Source of the DNA: DATLAN01 sp035527455 | GTDB taxonomy: Bacteria > Planctomycetota > Planctomycetia > Pirellulales > Thermoguttaceae | Assembly: GCA_035527455.1 (NCBI GenBank) | Contig: DATLAN010000243.1 | Location: forward strand, 1-19,796 | Reading direction: 5' to 3' | DNA: 19,796 nt | Part shown: piece by piece, positions 1 to 7,081 of the stretch | Numbering within the stretch: position 1 is the first letter of the stretch | Layout of the letters: each line of letters starts with the position of its first letter | The notes under the pieces: model-generated | Told to the model about the DNA's origin: nothing | Databases searched by the model: none | The model's input: only the letters and a program-made list of their open reading frames with translations | Program-made: the position numbers and the translations under genes

Positions 1-1
1 G

Positions 2-1009
2 GTCGGTTTCCGCGGCTCTTCGATCCGCGAGACCGTCCGCCACGTCACGGTCGAGAAGAACGCGGCCTTCGTCGGCGGCGGGGACGGCGTGGGGCGAAGC
101 ATCCACGGCAACGTCTGGATCAAGGAATGCGGCGGGATCGACTCGCAGGGGGCCACCCGGTTCCTCGGATCGAAGCACGTCTTCTTCCGAAACGACAATA
201 CGCTCCAAACCGCTTGCGGAACCGGCCGCGGCGACGGGATCATGAGTTCGCAGTACTTCACCTTCAACAAGGAGGACAACGCCTCGGTCGAGTTTCTCGG
301 CCACGTCACCGTGCTCGACGAGTTCCGCATCTACGGCTGCACGGTGATCGTGGGCATCGACAGCACGCTCCAGCCCGGCCGAAACGCGTCGCCCAGCATC
401 GAACAGGGCGGCGTGCTCGCCTTGCTCGACGGCGCCCGGTTCGAGAGTTGGAACAACGACTTCACCTCTCCGGAGATGACCGTCACGGACGGCACCATCC
501 AGGGCGGCCTGCCCGAGCGCCCCTTGACGCGAAGCTGCACCTTCGGGCTGGCCTTCAAGAACCACACGGCCGCCGAGTACGCCGGCCCCGGCGACGACCC
601 GCGGCAGCAGTTCGGCCGGGTGCCCTCGCTGGTCGTGCTGGCCGGCGGGCTGCGGAGCATCAGCCAAGATCTCGGCCGGGCGAGGCTCGTCTTCACCGTG
701 ATGGAAGACCAGGCGATATGCCCCGAGCCGGGAAGCGAACGATACGAGAAGGAAATCGACCGCTGGCCCGAAAAGGAGCAGCTTTTCCGATGGATGCGTG
801 CGTTGCCGCAGGGGACCGACTGCTTCCTGGCCCAAGACGTGGCGGTCGACGGCGTCGAGTTCGACCACCTCCGCGCCGGCGGCGTCCTCTACCAGGACCC
901 GGCCACGAAAGCCCGTTGGAAGAACCTGTTTTTCGGCCCCCGTTGCCAGGCCGACGAAACCCGGCTGTTTACCCGGCTGGACGGCCTCGAACGCGGCGCG
1001 CGATATTGA
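2..1009 (+). CDS. Probable parallel beta-helix protein, 5' end missing
   Basis: The reading frame is open from the first in-frame codon of the window, so the gene starts upstream; a GTG at 89 is internal and has no special support as a start. The visible 335 residues are rich in short Gly/Asn/Asp turns separated by hydrophobic beta-like stretches (for example VTVEKNAAFVGGG, HVFFRNDNTLQT, FRIYGCTVIVG). This is the look of a right-handed parallel beta-helix of the pectate-lyase/NosD type. No catalytic residues could be assigned and no family was firmly recognised. The next gene begins 39 bp downstream on the same strand, so the two are probably co-transcribed. The product is likely extracytoplasmic, as its neighbour is, but the N-terminus that would carry a signal peptide is outside the window. 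Confidence 0.6.
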   Translation, partial: VGFRGSSIRETVRHVTVEKNAAFVGGGDGVGRSIHGNVWIKECGGIDSQGATRFLGSKHVFFRNDNTLQTACGTGRGDGIMSSQYFTFNKEDNASVEFLGHVTVLDEFRIYGCTVIVGIDSTLQPGRNASPSIEQGGVLALLDGARFESWNNDFTSPEMTVTDGTIQGGLPERPLTRSCTFGLAFKNHTAAEYAGPGDDPRQQFGRVPSLVVLAGGLRSISQDLGRARLVFTVMEDQAICPEPGSERYEKEIDRWPEKEQLFRWMRALPQGTDCFLAQDVAVDGVEFDHLRAGGVLYQDPATKARWKNLFFGPRCQADETRLFTRLDGLERGARY

Positions 1010-1048
1010 ATACGCCGAAATCACATCCGCGCATAAGGTATCCATACA

Positions 1049-2995
1049 GTGCAAAAAGGCAACCTCGTCTTGACGGCCGGTCTGGCCGCGGCCGTGATCC
1101 TGTTCGCCCGCGACACTGCCCGGGCGCTGGTGAATCCCCAGTTGCAGCCGTCGCACCTGGCCGAACGTTACACCGCGGTGATCGCCGGCGAAATCACCCG
1201 GTCGGACGTCGACGAGGAGGTCGTCGTCTTCCGCGTCACGCGAGTCTGCCTGGGCGAGTTCAAGCCCAAGGAAGTGACTATCGACGCGCCCGCCGCGGAA
1301 TTCGGCGAAGACTCGCTGCTGGACGAGGTGCTCGAAGGCGACACGCTGATCGCCTACGCCGGCAAGGACCGCGCCAGACACGAGGGCGAGGTGCTGCTCT
1401 ACACGCCCGGCCGCCAGTGGCACGCGCTGGTCGCTCCCGATCCGGCCGACATGTCGAAGTGGCGATGGCAGGAAGCGCTCGGCGACGAGATGTACGGGAC
1501 CTTCAACGGCGCCGTCGAGCAACTGCTCGCGATGGTCGTCGATACGGCCGAAGGGACCGTGTTCTTCCCGCCCACTCCGATCGTCCGGTTCAAGGACGAG
1601 ATTGCGTTGGGGACTTTCGCCGGGCCGATCCGCGGCGTGGCGCTCTACGATATCGACGGCGACGGGAAGCTCGACGCCTACGCCTGCCACGACGGCGGCA
1701 ACCGCGTCTATCGGCAGACCGGCGAGTTGAGATTCACCGACGCCACGCAGTCGCTGGGCCTTGCCGGCGTGCGCTCGGCAAGCTGCAGCTTCGCCGACGT
1801 CGACGCCGACGGTCGGGCGGATCTGCTGGCCGACGGCGTCATCTACCGCGGTTCGCAGCAAGGCTTCACCAAAACGACCTGGCTGCCGGCCTCTGCGAAC
1901 CAGGCGGTCAAGTGCGCCGCCTTCGTCGAACTCGACGGCGACGGGTATCCCGACGTGGTCGTTTCCCGCACGGGCGGCGGTCTGGCGGTCTACTTGAATC
2001 CGGACGCCGCCGACAAGACGTTCGTCGACGCCACTTCCGCGGCCGGCCTGGACCGCACGGAAACCGGCGCCGCCGGGACCGGTTTCTTCGCCCCGGGCGA
2101 CGTCAACGGCGACGGGCGGACCGACCTCTACTACGCCGTCGACCGGGGGCTGATCCTCCTCCAGAACCAGCAGGGTGTTTTCGCACCCCTGCCCCATCGG
2201 TTGAACTTCGACTACAAGGTCTCCGGCAGCAGCGAGCCGGGCTTGACCGGCGGCGGATGTTTCGCCACCCAGTGGCAGCCCGGTAGTTGGGACCTGGTGG
2301 CCGCCGGCGACATGCACTTGACGGTCGTCGCCGGCCAAGACGGCGCGCCCAAGGACGTCACCGGTTACGGAAACGAAATCCAGGACTGCCGCACCCGCCA
2401 GTTGGCCACGCTGGCCGAGGACCTCAACGTGGACGGATACGTCGATCTGTTCACGCTCTCGCGCGAGGCGCGGGCCCAAAACGTCTTCCACACCAACCGC
2501 GGCTACGGCTCGTACATGCTCGACGAGAACTACGCCGCCGACGCGTTTCCCCCGGCGGCCTACGACACGGGTGCGTTCGGCGCGGCGGCCGGCGACGTCA
2601 ACAACGACGGGGCGCCCGACCTGCTGCTGGGCGGCATGGACGGCACCTTGCGGCTGATCGTCAACGACACGCTCACCGGGCGGCAACCCAAGGAGTATCC
2701 GACCTATCACGAAAAGAAGCTGCTGCAAACGCGGATCGTCACGGCCCGGGTGAAGGGGACGCGCGGCGTCTTGGGGGCCGACGTCCGCCTGATCGACGCC
2801 AAGGGCCGGCCCGCCGGCCGCCGCGTGATCGGCTCGCAGGTGCTGACCGGCTGCCGGGGCCCCGACACGGTCGACCTGGCCGTCCGCGAGCCGGGCCCCT
2901 ACGTCCTCAGCGTCCGTTTCTCCGAAGGCACGCTGCGGAAATGGAACGTCGATCTCACGGAAGCGAAACGCGTGTCGATCGAGGCGTCTTACTGA
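1049..2995 (+). CDS. Secreted FG-GAP/VCBS repeat protein with ASPIC/UnbV-like C-terminus
   Basis: 648 residues from a GTG start preceded by a weak AAGG at about 1036. Residues 1-26 form a signal peptide (one Lys, a hydrophobic core, then ARA), so the protein is exported. Residues 27-190 are an unassigned beta-rich domain. Six calcium-binding DxDxDGxxD-type loops of FG-GAP/VCBS beta-propeller blades follow at about residues 201, 250, 295, 351, 458 and 516 (for example DIDGDGKLDA, DVNGDGRTDL, DVNNDGAPDL). The C-terminus (about 585-640, with VRFSEGTLRKWNV) resembles the ASPIC/UnbV domain that often follows such blades. The family usually acts in extracellular binding or adhesion; no enzymatic role is evident. 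The gene probably forms an operon with the upstream beta-helix gene. Its stop overlaps the 3' end of the converging aminotransferase gene by 7 bp. Confidence 0.85.
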   Translation: MQKGNLVLTAGLAAAVILFARDTARALVNPQLQPSHLAERYTAVIAGEITRSDVDEEVVVFRVTRVCLGEFKPKEVTIDAPAAEFGEDSLLDEVLEGDTLIAYAGKDRARHEGEVLLYTPGRQWHALVAPDPADMSKWRWQEALGDEMYGTFNGAVEQLLAMVVDTAEGTVFFPPTPIVRFKDEIALGTFAGPIRGVALYDIDGDGKLDAYACHDGGNRVYRQTGELRFTDATQSLGLAGVRSASCSFADVDADGRADLLADGVIYRGSQQGFTKTTWLPASANQAVKCAAFVELDGDGYPDVVVSRTGGGLAVYLNPDAADKTFVDATSAAGLDRTETGAAGTGFFAPGDVNGDGRTDLYYAVDRGLILLQNQQGVFAPLPHRLNFDYKVSGSSEPGLTGGGCFATQWQPGSWDLVAAGDMHLTVVAGQDGAPKDVTGYGNEIQDCRTRQLATLAEDLNVDGYVDLFTLSREARAQNVFHTNRGYGSYMLDENYAADAFPPAAYDTGAFGAAAGDVNNDGAPDLLLGGMDGTLRLIVNDTLTGRQPKEYPTYHEKKLLQTRIVTARVKGTRGVLGADVRLIDAKGRPAGRRVIGSQVLTGCRGPDTVDLAVREPGPYVLSVRFSEGTLRKWNVDLTEAKRVSIEASY

Positions 2996-4272
2996 TGCTG
3001 GATCGGCGGGATGGCGTCCAACAGCGGAAGCTCGTGGGGGCCGGGCAGGATGGGAGTCGGGGCGTGAAGGGCAAAATGCTTCTTCACGCGACGCGGCATC
3101 TGAAGCGCTGCCCGCAGAATCTGGCCGATCGCCGCGATCTGCTCCTGGTCCACCGAAGTGCCGGTCGGCAGGACCAGCACCCGGCCGGCGACCGATTCGG
3201 TGGCCGGCAGGGGCGAAGGCGCGTGACGGCGATCGCTGCGATACGGTTCCATGCGGTGGCAGCCAGGGAAGAAGTATCGCCGGGCCAGGACGTTTTCCGC
3301 CCGAAGGACCTGCAGGAGTTCATCCCGGCCGAGCCCGGCCGCCGCCCGATCGACCTCCACCACCACGTACTGATAGTTGTTCGTCTCGCGCTGGTCGTAT
3401 TGCAGCAGCCGCAAGCCGGGCAGCGCGTCGCACTGATCGCGATACGCCTGATAGTTGCGCCGGTTGACGGCGAGGAACTCGTCGAGGCTCTCCAGCGAGG
3501 TCAGCCCCATGGCGGCGGCCGTTTCGTTCATCTTGCCGTTGATGCCGATGTCGACCACCTTGTCGTCCGCGGCGAAGCCGAAGTTCTTCATCCGGCGGAT
3601 CCGCTCGGCCAGTCGGTCGTCGTCGGTCGTGACGGCGCCGCCTTCGAACGTGTTGAAGTACTTGGTGGCGTGGAAGCTGAACACCTCGGCCGCGCCGAAC
3701 CGTCCGATCGACCGTCCCTTGTGCGTGCAACCGAAGGCGTGCGCCGCGTCGAACAGCAGCGCCAGCCGGCGCCGCCGGGTGATCTCGGTGAGTGCTTCCA
3801 CGTCGCACGGCCGCCCCCAGAGATGGACTCCCAGGATGGCGGTCGTCCGCGGCGTGATCAACTCTTCGGCGTGCTGGGGATCGATGTTGTGCGTGGCCGG
3901 GTCGACGTCGCAGAAGATCGGCGTGATGCGCTGCCACATCAGCGCGTGGGCCGTGGCGACGAAGGTCATCGAGGGGACGATGACTTCGCCGGAGAGGTCC
4001 AGCGCCCGCACGGCGATTTCCAGGGCCAGGGTACCGTTGCAGGTGGCAATGCAATGCTTCACGTCCAGCCGCTCGGCGATGCGGTGCTCGAACTCTTTGA
4101 CCACGGGCCCCTGGTTCGTCAGCCACCGGTCCTGCAGAATCCGGTCGATGCGGGCCAGCAGGCGCCGGCGGTCGCCGACGTTCGGGCGGCCCACGTGCAG
4201 CGGTTGCTCGAAGGCGGGCGTGCCGCCGAGGATGGCCAGATCGTCGACGGATCGTTTTATGCGTATCGTCAC
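2989..4272 (-). CDS. DegT/DnrJ/EryC1/StrS-family PLP aminotransferase
   Basis: 427 residues. The GTG start at 4272 overlaps the TGA of the upstream gene as GTGA, so translation is coupled; longer starts would run through the neighbouring gene in another frame. It is a fold-type I aminotransferase of the sugar family. The N-terminus has the typical LAILGGTPAF and WLTNQGP segments. D175 in DAAHAFG should bind the PLP pyridine nitrogen, and K204 in FSFHATKYF is the expected Schiff-base lysine. The EGGAVTTDD segment follows as usual. Family members transfer an amino group from glutamate to a keto sugar nucleotide (or cyclitol) in surface-polysaccharide or antibiotic-sugar synthesis. The substrate cannot be read from the sequence. 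The last 35 residues are a Pro/His-rich tail beyond the normal fold. It is the last gene of the eight-gene run. Confidence 0.9.
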   Translation of the reverse strand: MTIRIKRSVDDLAILGGTPAFEQPLHVGRPNVGDRRRLLARIDRILQDRWLTNQGPVVKEFEHRIAERLDVKHCIATCNGTLALEIAVRALDLSGEVIVPSMTFVATAHALMWQRITPIFCDVDPATHNIDPQHAEELITPRTTAILGVHLWGRPCDVEALTEITRRRRLALLFDAAHAFGCTHKGRSIGRFGAAEVFSFHATKYFNTFEGGAVTTDDDRLAERIRRMKNFGFAADDKVVDIGINGKMNETAAAMGLTSLESLDEFLAVNRRNYQAYRDQCDALPGLRLLQYDQRETNNYQYVVVEVDRAAAGLGRDELLQVLRAENVLARRYFFPGCHRMEPYRSDRRHAPSPLPATESVAGRVLVLPTGTSVDQEQIAAIGQILRAALQMPRRVKKHFALHAPTPILPGPHELPLLDAIPPIQHQ

Positions 4273-5210
4273 TCCGCTTCCTCCTGCAGGATTGCGTAAC
4301 CGAAGCCCGAGCGGCCGAAGCCGTTGCCGTTGTAGAGCATGACCGTCTTTCCCCGATGAGGGAACACCCAGGGATAGGCCGTCATGTCGGCGTCCCAGCC
4401 GCTTGGGGAAACGTCGAGTCCGCCAAAGTCGTCGTGAAGTTCCCAGTCGAGTCCGTCGGCGGATCGGGCGTAGCTGATGCGATAGCTGGCGGTTTTTTCC
4501 GTCCGATATCCGCCCAGCGCGCGGTGGCAATACCACATGCGGTATTCTCCGCCGGTCTTCAGCACCGAGGGCCGGGTGATGGCTTCGCGGGACGGATCGT
4601 AGTCGATGCACACGACGCCGGTCTGTTGCCAGCGGATGCCGTCTTCGGACTCGGCGTACTTGATGTGATAGCGGGGTTCCGGTTTGCCCTGGACGACTTC
4701 CCAGCCGGTACACGAGGTGTACCACATTTTCCAGGTGCCTTCGTCGATCATTACATAGGGGGCACAACAGAAATGCGGCTCGCGATACGTCCGCTCCAGC
4801 ACGGGACCGAGGCACGGCCGCCGGAACGTTTTGCCGCCGTCTTCGCTGACGGCCAGGCCGATGGACAAGCGATAGGGCACCGATGTGCTGGTGTTCCAGC
4901 CGGTGTAGTAGAAGTACTTGGTGCCCTCATGCTCGACGATGGCCGAGGACATCACGCCGCAGTCGTCGAACGCCCCCAGCTCGCCCAGCGGCAGGATCGG
5001 CCGGTCGTGGACGTAGAGGACGTTCTGCAGGTTGTCCGCGTCGAGTTCGACGTAGGTCGTCACCGTGCGGTTGGTCTTGTCGCGAGTGGCGAAGTAGACC
5101 CGCAATCGATCGGGCCCCGCGGCATCGGCCACCGGGTCCTGGGCGTGCGACTGCATCCACTCCTGATCGCCTCCGGTGCAGAAGATCAGGCCCTGTTTCT
5201 TCCATTTCAT
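4269..5210 (-). CDS. Five-bladed beta-propeller protein, GH43/GH130-like
   Basis: 313 residues. The ATG at 5210 overlaps the preceding stop as ATGA, and the stop overlaps the next gene's GTG as GTGA. Repeated blades are visible: KYFYYTGW...SIGLAVSEDGGKTF, TWKMWYTSCTGW...KYAESEDGIRW, YRMWYCHRALGG...SYARSADGLDW and VMLYNGNGFG. This is the pattern of glycoside hydrolase clans related to GH43, GH32 and GH130. Candidate acidic residues lie in the early HAQDP segment and in FDDCGVM, but the catalytic set could not be confirmed. There is no signal peptide, so it is probably cytoplasmic. That suggests action on a sugar nucleotide, a lipid-linked intermediate or a sugar phosphate (a phosphorylase-like role) rather than on extracellular polymer. 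Its position between acyltransferase and aminotransferase genes supports a biosynthetic or editing role (inference). Confidence 0.75.
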   Translation of the reverse strand: MKWKKQGLIFCTGGDQEWMQSHAQDPVADAAGPDRLRVYFATRDKTNRTVTTYVELDADNLQNVLYVHDRPILPLGELGAFDDCGVMSSAIVEHEGTKYFYYTGWNTSTSVPYRLSIGLAVSEDGGKTFRRPCLGPVLERTYREPHFCCAPYVMIDEGTWKMWYTSCTGWEVVQGKPEPRYHIKYAESEDGIRWQQTGVVCIDYDPSREAITRPSVLKTGGEYRMWYCHRALGGYRTEKTASYRISYARSADGLDWELHDDFGGLDVSPSGWDADMTAYPWVFPHRGKTVMLYNGNGFGRSGFGYAILQEEAE

Positions 5211-5896
5211 GACGCACCTCCTTCGACCAGTCTCGAGAATCTCATGAAGCGCTCGCTGTCGAGGCGATAGAGCGGGGTGTCTTCGACGATGAAGACGCTT
5301 TGGGGTTTGACGTTCTTGGTGATGATGGAACCGGCTCCCAGAATGCTTTCTCGTCCGATGGTCAGGCCGTGCCCGATCGTGGCGTTCACGCCGATGAAGC
5401 AATAGGGCTCGACGGTGGTGATGCCCGAGATCACCACGTGCGAGGTGATGAAGCAGTGGTCGCCGACGGTGGAGTGGTGTCCGATGTGGTTTCCGCTCCA
5501 GATGGTGACGTTGTCGCCGATGGTCGCGCACGGCTGGATGGACTGGTTTTCCAGGATGAAGCAGTTCTCCCCGACCGCCACGCCGGCCACGTTGCTGGCC
5601 CGGGAGCTGACGTAGCTGATCAGCCGGTAGCCGAGCTTCCTGGCCGCTTCGCACTTCGAGGCCCGCAGCTTGTTCAGGTCCTGATATCCGACGGCGACCA
5701 GCATGTCGAAGTCGTCGGGCGGATACTTCTGCGGGAGTTCCTCGAAGGGGACCAACGGCAGGCCGAGGAAATGGTCGGCCGTAACGTACTTGCCGTCCAC
5801 CGTGAACGCCGCGATTTCGTGCGGGCTGTCGTGGGTCAGGTAGTGGTAGGCGACTTCGGCCGTCTTTCCGGCGCCGAACAGGATCACTTGGCTCAT
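5207..5896 (-). CDS. NeuD/PglD-like left-handed beta-helix acyltransferase
   Basis: 229 residues. ATG at 5896 is chosen because GGAGGAAG lies about 11 nt upstream; a TTG 24 nt further up would also be in frame. Residues 1-90 form a Rossmann-like domain starting MSQVILFGAGKTAEVAY, as in NeuD and PglD sugar acyltransferases. From about residue 105 to 205 there are imperfect hexapeptide repeats typical of the left-handed beta-helix (VGENCFI, IGDNVTIWSG, VGDHCFITS, IGRESILGAGSIITKNV). Known relatives N- or O-acetylate amino sugars or sialic acid using acetyl-CoA. Here a dedicated acyl carrier protein sits two genes upstream, so the acyl donor might be ACP-bound (inference). The stop overlaps the next start by 4 nt. 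Confidence 0.87.
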   Translation of the reverse strand: MSQVILFGAGKTAEVAYHYLTHDSPHEIAAFTVDGKYVTADHFLGLPLVPFEELPQKYPPDDFDMLVAVGYQDLNKLRASKCEAARKLGYRLISYVSSRASNVAGVAVGENCFILENQSIQPCATIGDNVTIWSGNHIGHHSTVGDHCFITSHVVISGITTVEPYCFIGVNATIGHGLTIGRESILGAGSIITKNVKPQSVFIVEDTPLYRLDSERFMRFSRLVEGGAS

Positions 5897-5921
5897 CGGC
5901 TCGATCTTCCTCCGTATCAAA

Positions 5922-6671
5922 CTACAGTCTCAGCCCGCCGTCGAGTTGGAGAATCCGCCCGTTGAAGAAGTCGTTCTCGAGGATGAAGAGGACGCCTTGG
6001 GCGATTTCGTCGATCTCGGCGAACCGCCTCAGCGGCGTGCGGCCTTTCCACTGTTTGATCACGGCTTCGGACATGGAATTCAAGGTGGTCTGCGTCTGCG
6101 TGTATCCCGGGGCGATGCCGGCCACGCGGATGCGCAGCGGCCCCAGTTCGCCGGCCCAGACAGTCGTCAGCGCTTCGATCGCCGCTTTGGACGCCGAATA
6201 GGCCGATTGGCCGGGATTCCCGGCGGCGCAAACGGAGCTGACGTTGACGATCACGCCCCGCGTTCTCCGCGCGACCATGTCCTGTACGACGCTCCGCGTG
6301 ACGTAGAACGTGCCGCTTAAGTTCGTGGCGATGACCCGGTCCCAGGTCTCGATGTCGTGCGGCTGGAACCGGCCGTTTTGCAGGCTCATCAGCGGGGCGT
6401 TGCGGATGATCCCGGCGTTGTTGATCAGGACGTCGACGCCGCCCAAACGCTCGGCGACGTCCCGGACGGCCTCTTCCACTTGCCCGCTGTCGCTGATGTC
6501 GCACGGCCGGCAATAGACGTCGCTCCGGGCAGCCGCCGGTTCATCGAGCGAGGCGACGTCGAGGTCCAGGACCGCCACGCGGCTTCCTTCGGCCGTGAGT
6601 CGTTCGACCACGCGACGGCCGATGCCGCCGGCGCCGCCGGTGACGATCGCCATTTTTCCTTCGAGGTCCAT
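5922..6671 (-). CDS. SDR-family oxidoreductase (FabG-like)
   Basis: 249 residues, classical short-chain dehydrogenase/reductase. TGGAGGIG (11-18) is the dinucleotide-binding loop, D36 at the end of the second strand suggests NAD(H) preference, and NNAG is at 84-87. The catalytic set is S145, Y158 and K162 (YSASK). The C-terminal FFNGRILQLDGGL matches the substrate-loop end of the family. Length is normal. The ATG lies 1 nt after the acyl carrier protein stop, so the two are translationally coupled. In this setting it could act as a ketoreductase or dehydrogenase on an ACP-bound acyl group, or oxidise or reduce a sugar intermediate; the sequence alone does not decide. Confidence 0.9.
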   Translation of the reverse strand: MDLEGKMAIVTGGAGGIGRRVVERLTAEGSRVAVLDLDVASLDEPAAARSDVYCRPCDISDSGQVEEAVRDVAERLGGVDVLINNAGIIRNAPLMSLQNGRFQPHDIETWDRVIATNLSGTFYVTRSVVQDMVARRTRGVIVNVSSVCAAGNPGQSAYSASKAAIEALTTVWAGELGPLRIRVAGIAPGYTQTQTTLNSMSEAVIKQWKGRTPLRRFAEIDEIAQGVLFILENDFFNGRILQLDGGLRL

Positions 6672-6672
6672 C

Positions 6673-6906
6673 TTAAGCGGCGATTCCCTTCTCGCGCAGC
6701 GTGCTGTTGATGGCGGGCAGGCTGGTGATGCTGACGATCTCGTCGGCCGTGAAGGTGATCTCGAACTCGTCCTCCAGCGACGCCACGATCTCCATGTGCT
6801 TCAGCGAGTCCCAGCCTTCCGCGTTCTGCATCGACAAATCCTCCGCGATGCCCTCCGGCGCCAGGCCGAGCACGTCGCCGATCACTTCTCTTACGCTCTT
6901 TTGCAT
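6673..6906 (-). CDS. Acyl carrier protein
   Basis: 77 residues from ATG at 6906, with a GGAGAGGA ribosome-binding site about 5 nt upstream. The motif GWDSLKHMEI places the phosphopantetheine attachment serine at S34. The acidic four-helix pattern and length are those of a stand-alone ACP. It is the dedicated, non-FabH-linked type found in biosynthetic clusters, because no fatty-acid synthesis genes surround it. It lies downstream of the FkbH-like gene, which suggests it carries a short, glycolysis-derived or other small acyl unit (inference from FkbH family biochemistry). A 175-bp gap containing a perfect palindrome separates it from that gene. An upstream in-frame extension to 7011 would be a translation of the palindrome and is rejected. 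Confidence 0.92.
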   Translation of the reverse strand: MQKSVREVIGDVLGLAPEGIAEDLSMQNAEGWDSLKHMEIVASLEDEFEITFTADEIVSITSLPAINSTLREKGIAA

Positions 6907-6962
6907 CGTAGTCCTCTCCAGTGGCCGGCAAGAACAACTTGTTCCATGGGGTTTGTTCCGCG

Positions 6963-7039
6963 GGGTGGCACGCCCTGAGGAACGAAGGGCGTGGAAAACC
7001 TGCCAAGCCACGCCCTTCGTTCCTCAGGGCGTGCCACCC
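6963..7039. repeat. 77-bp palindromic element, copy 1
   Basis: Two perfect inverted arms of 32 bp (6963-6994 and 7008-7039, beginning GGGTGGCACGCCCTGAGG) flank a 13-nt loop. The same arms recur without a mismatch at 16475-16551. The element lies between the fkbH-like and acyl carrier protein genes and would fold into a long hairpin in their transcript. It has no coding capacity that can be supported. It resembles REP/MITE-type interspersed palindromes. Confidence 0.95.
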
Positions 7040-7081
7040 TCGGCAACAAAACTCAAACACTATTCATGTGCAAACGCTATT

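Noticed and set aside
127..2286. Long plus-strand open frame of 719 codons
   Set aside because: It is Arg/Pro-rich with no domain, overlaps two well-supported genes in another frame, and is a shadow of the GC-rich codon pattern.
2287..4299. Plus-strand open frame of 670 codons
   Set aside because: It lies antisense to the DegT aminotransferase and across the end of the VCBS gene, and is Arg-rich without recognisable motifs.
2989..4815. Longer aminotransferase start at 4815
   Set aside because: It would run through the propeller gene in another frame; the GTG at 4272 gives normal family length and a 4-nt overlap.
6673..7011. Longer acyl carrier protein start at 7011
   Set aside because: The extra 35 residues translate the palindromic element (the HALRSSGR-type sequence); the ATG at 6906 has a good ribosome-binding site.
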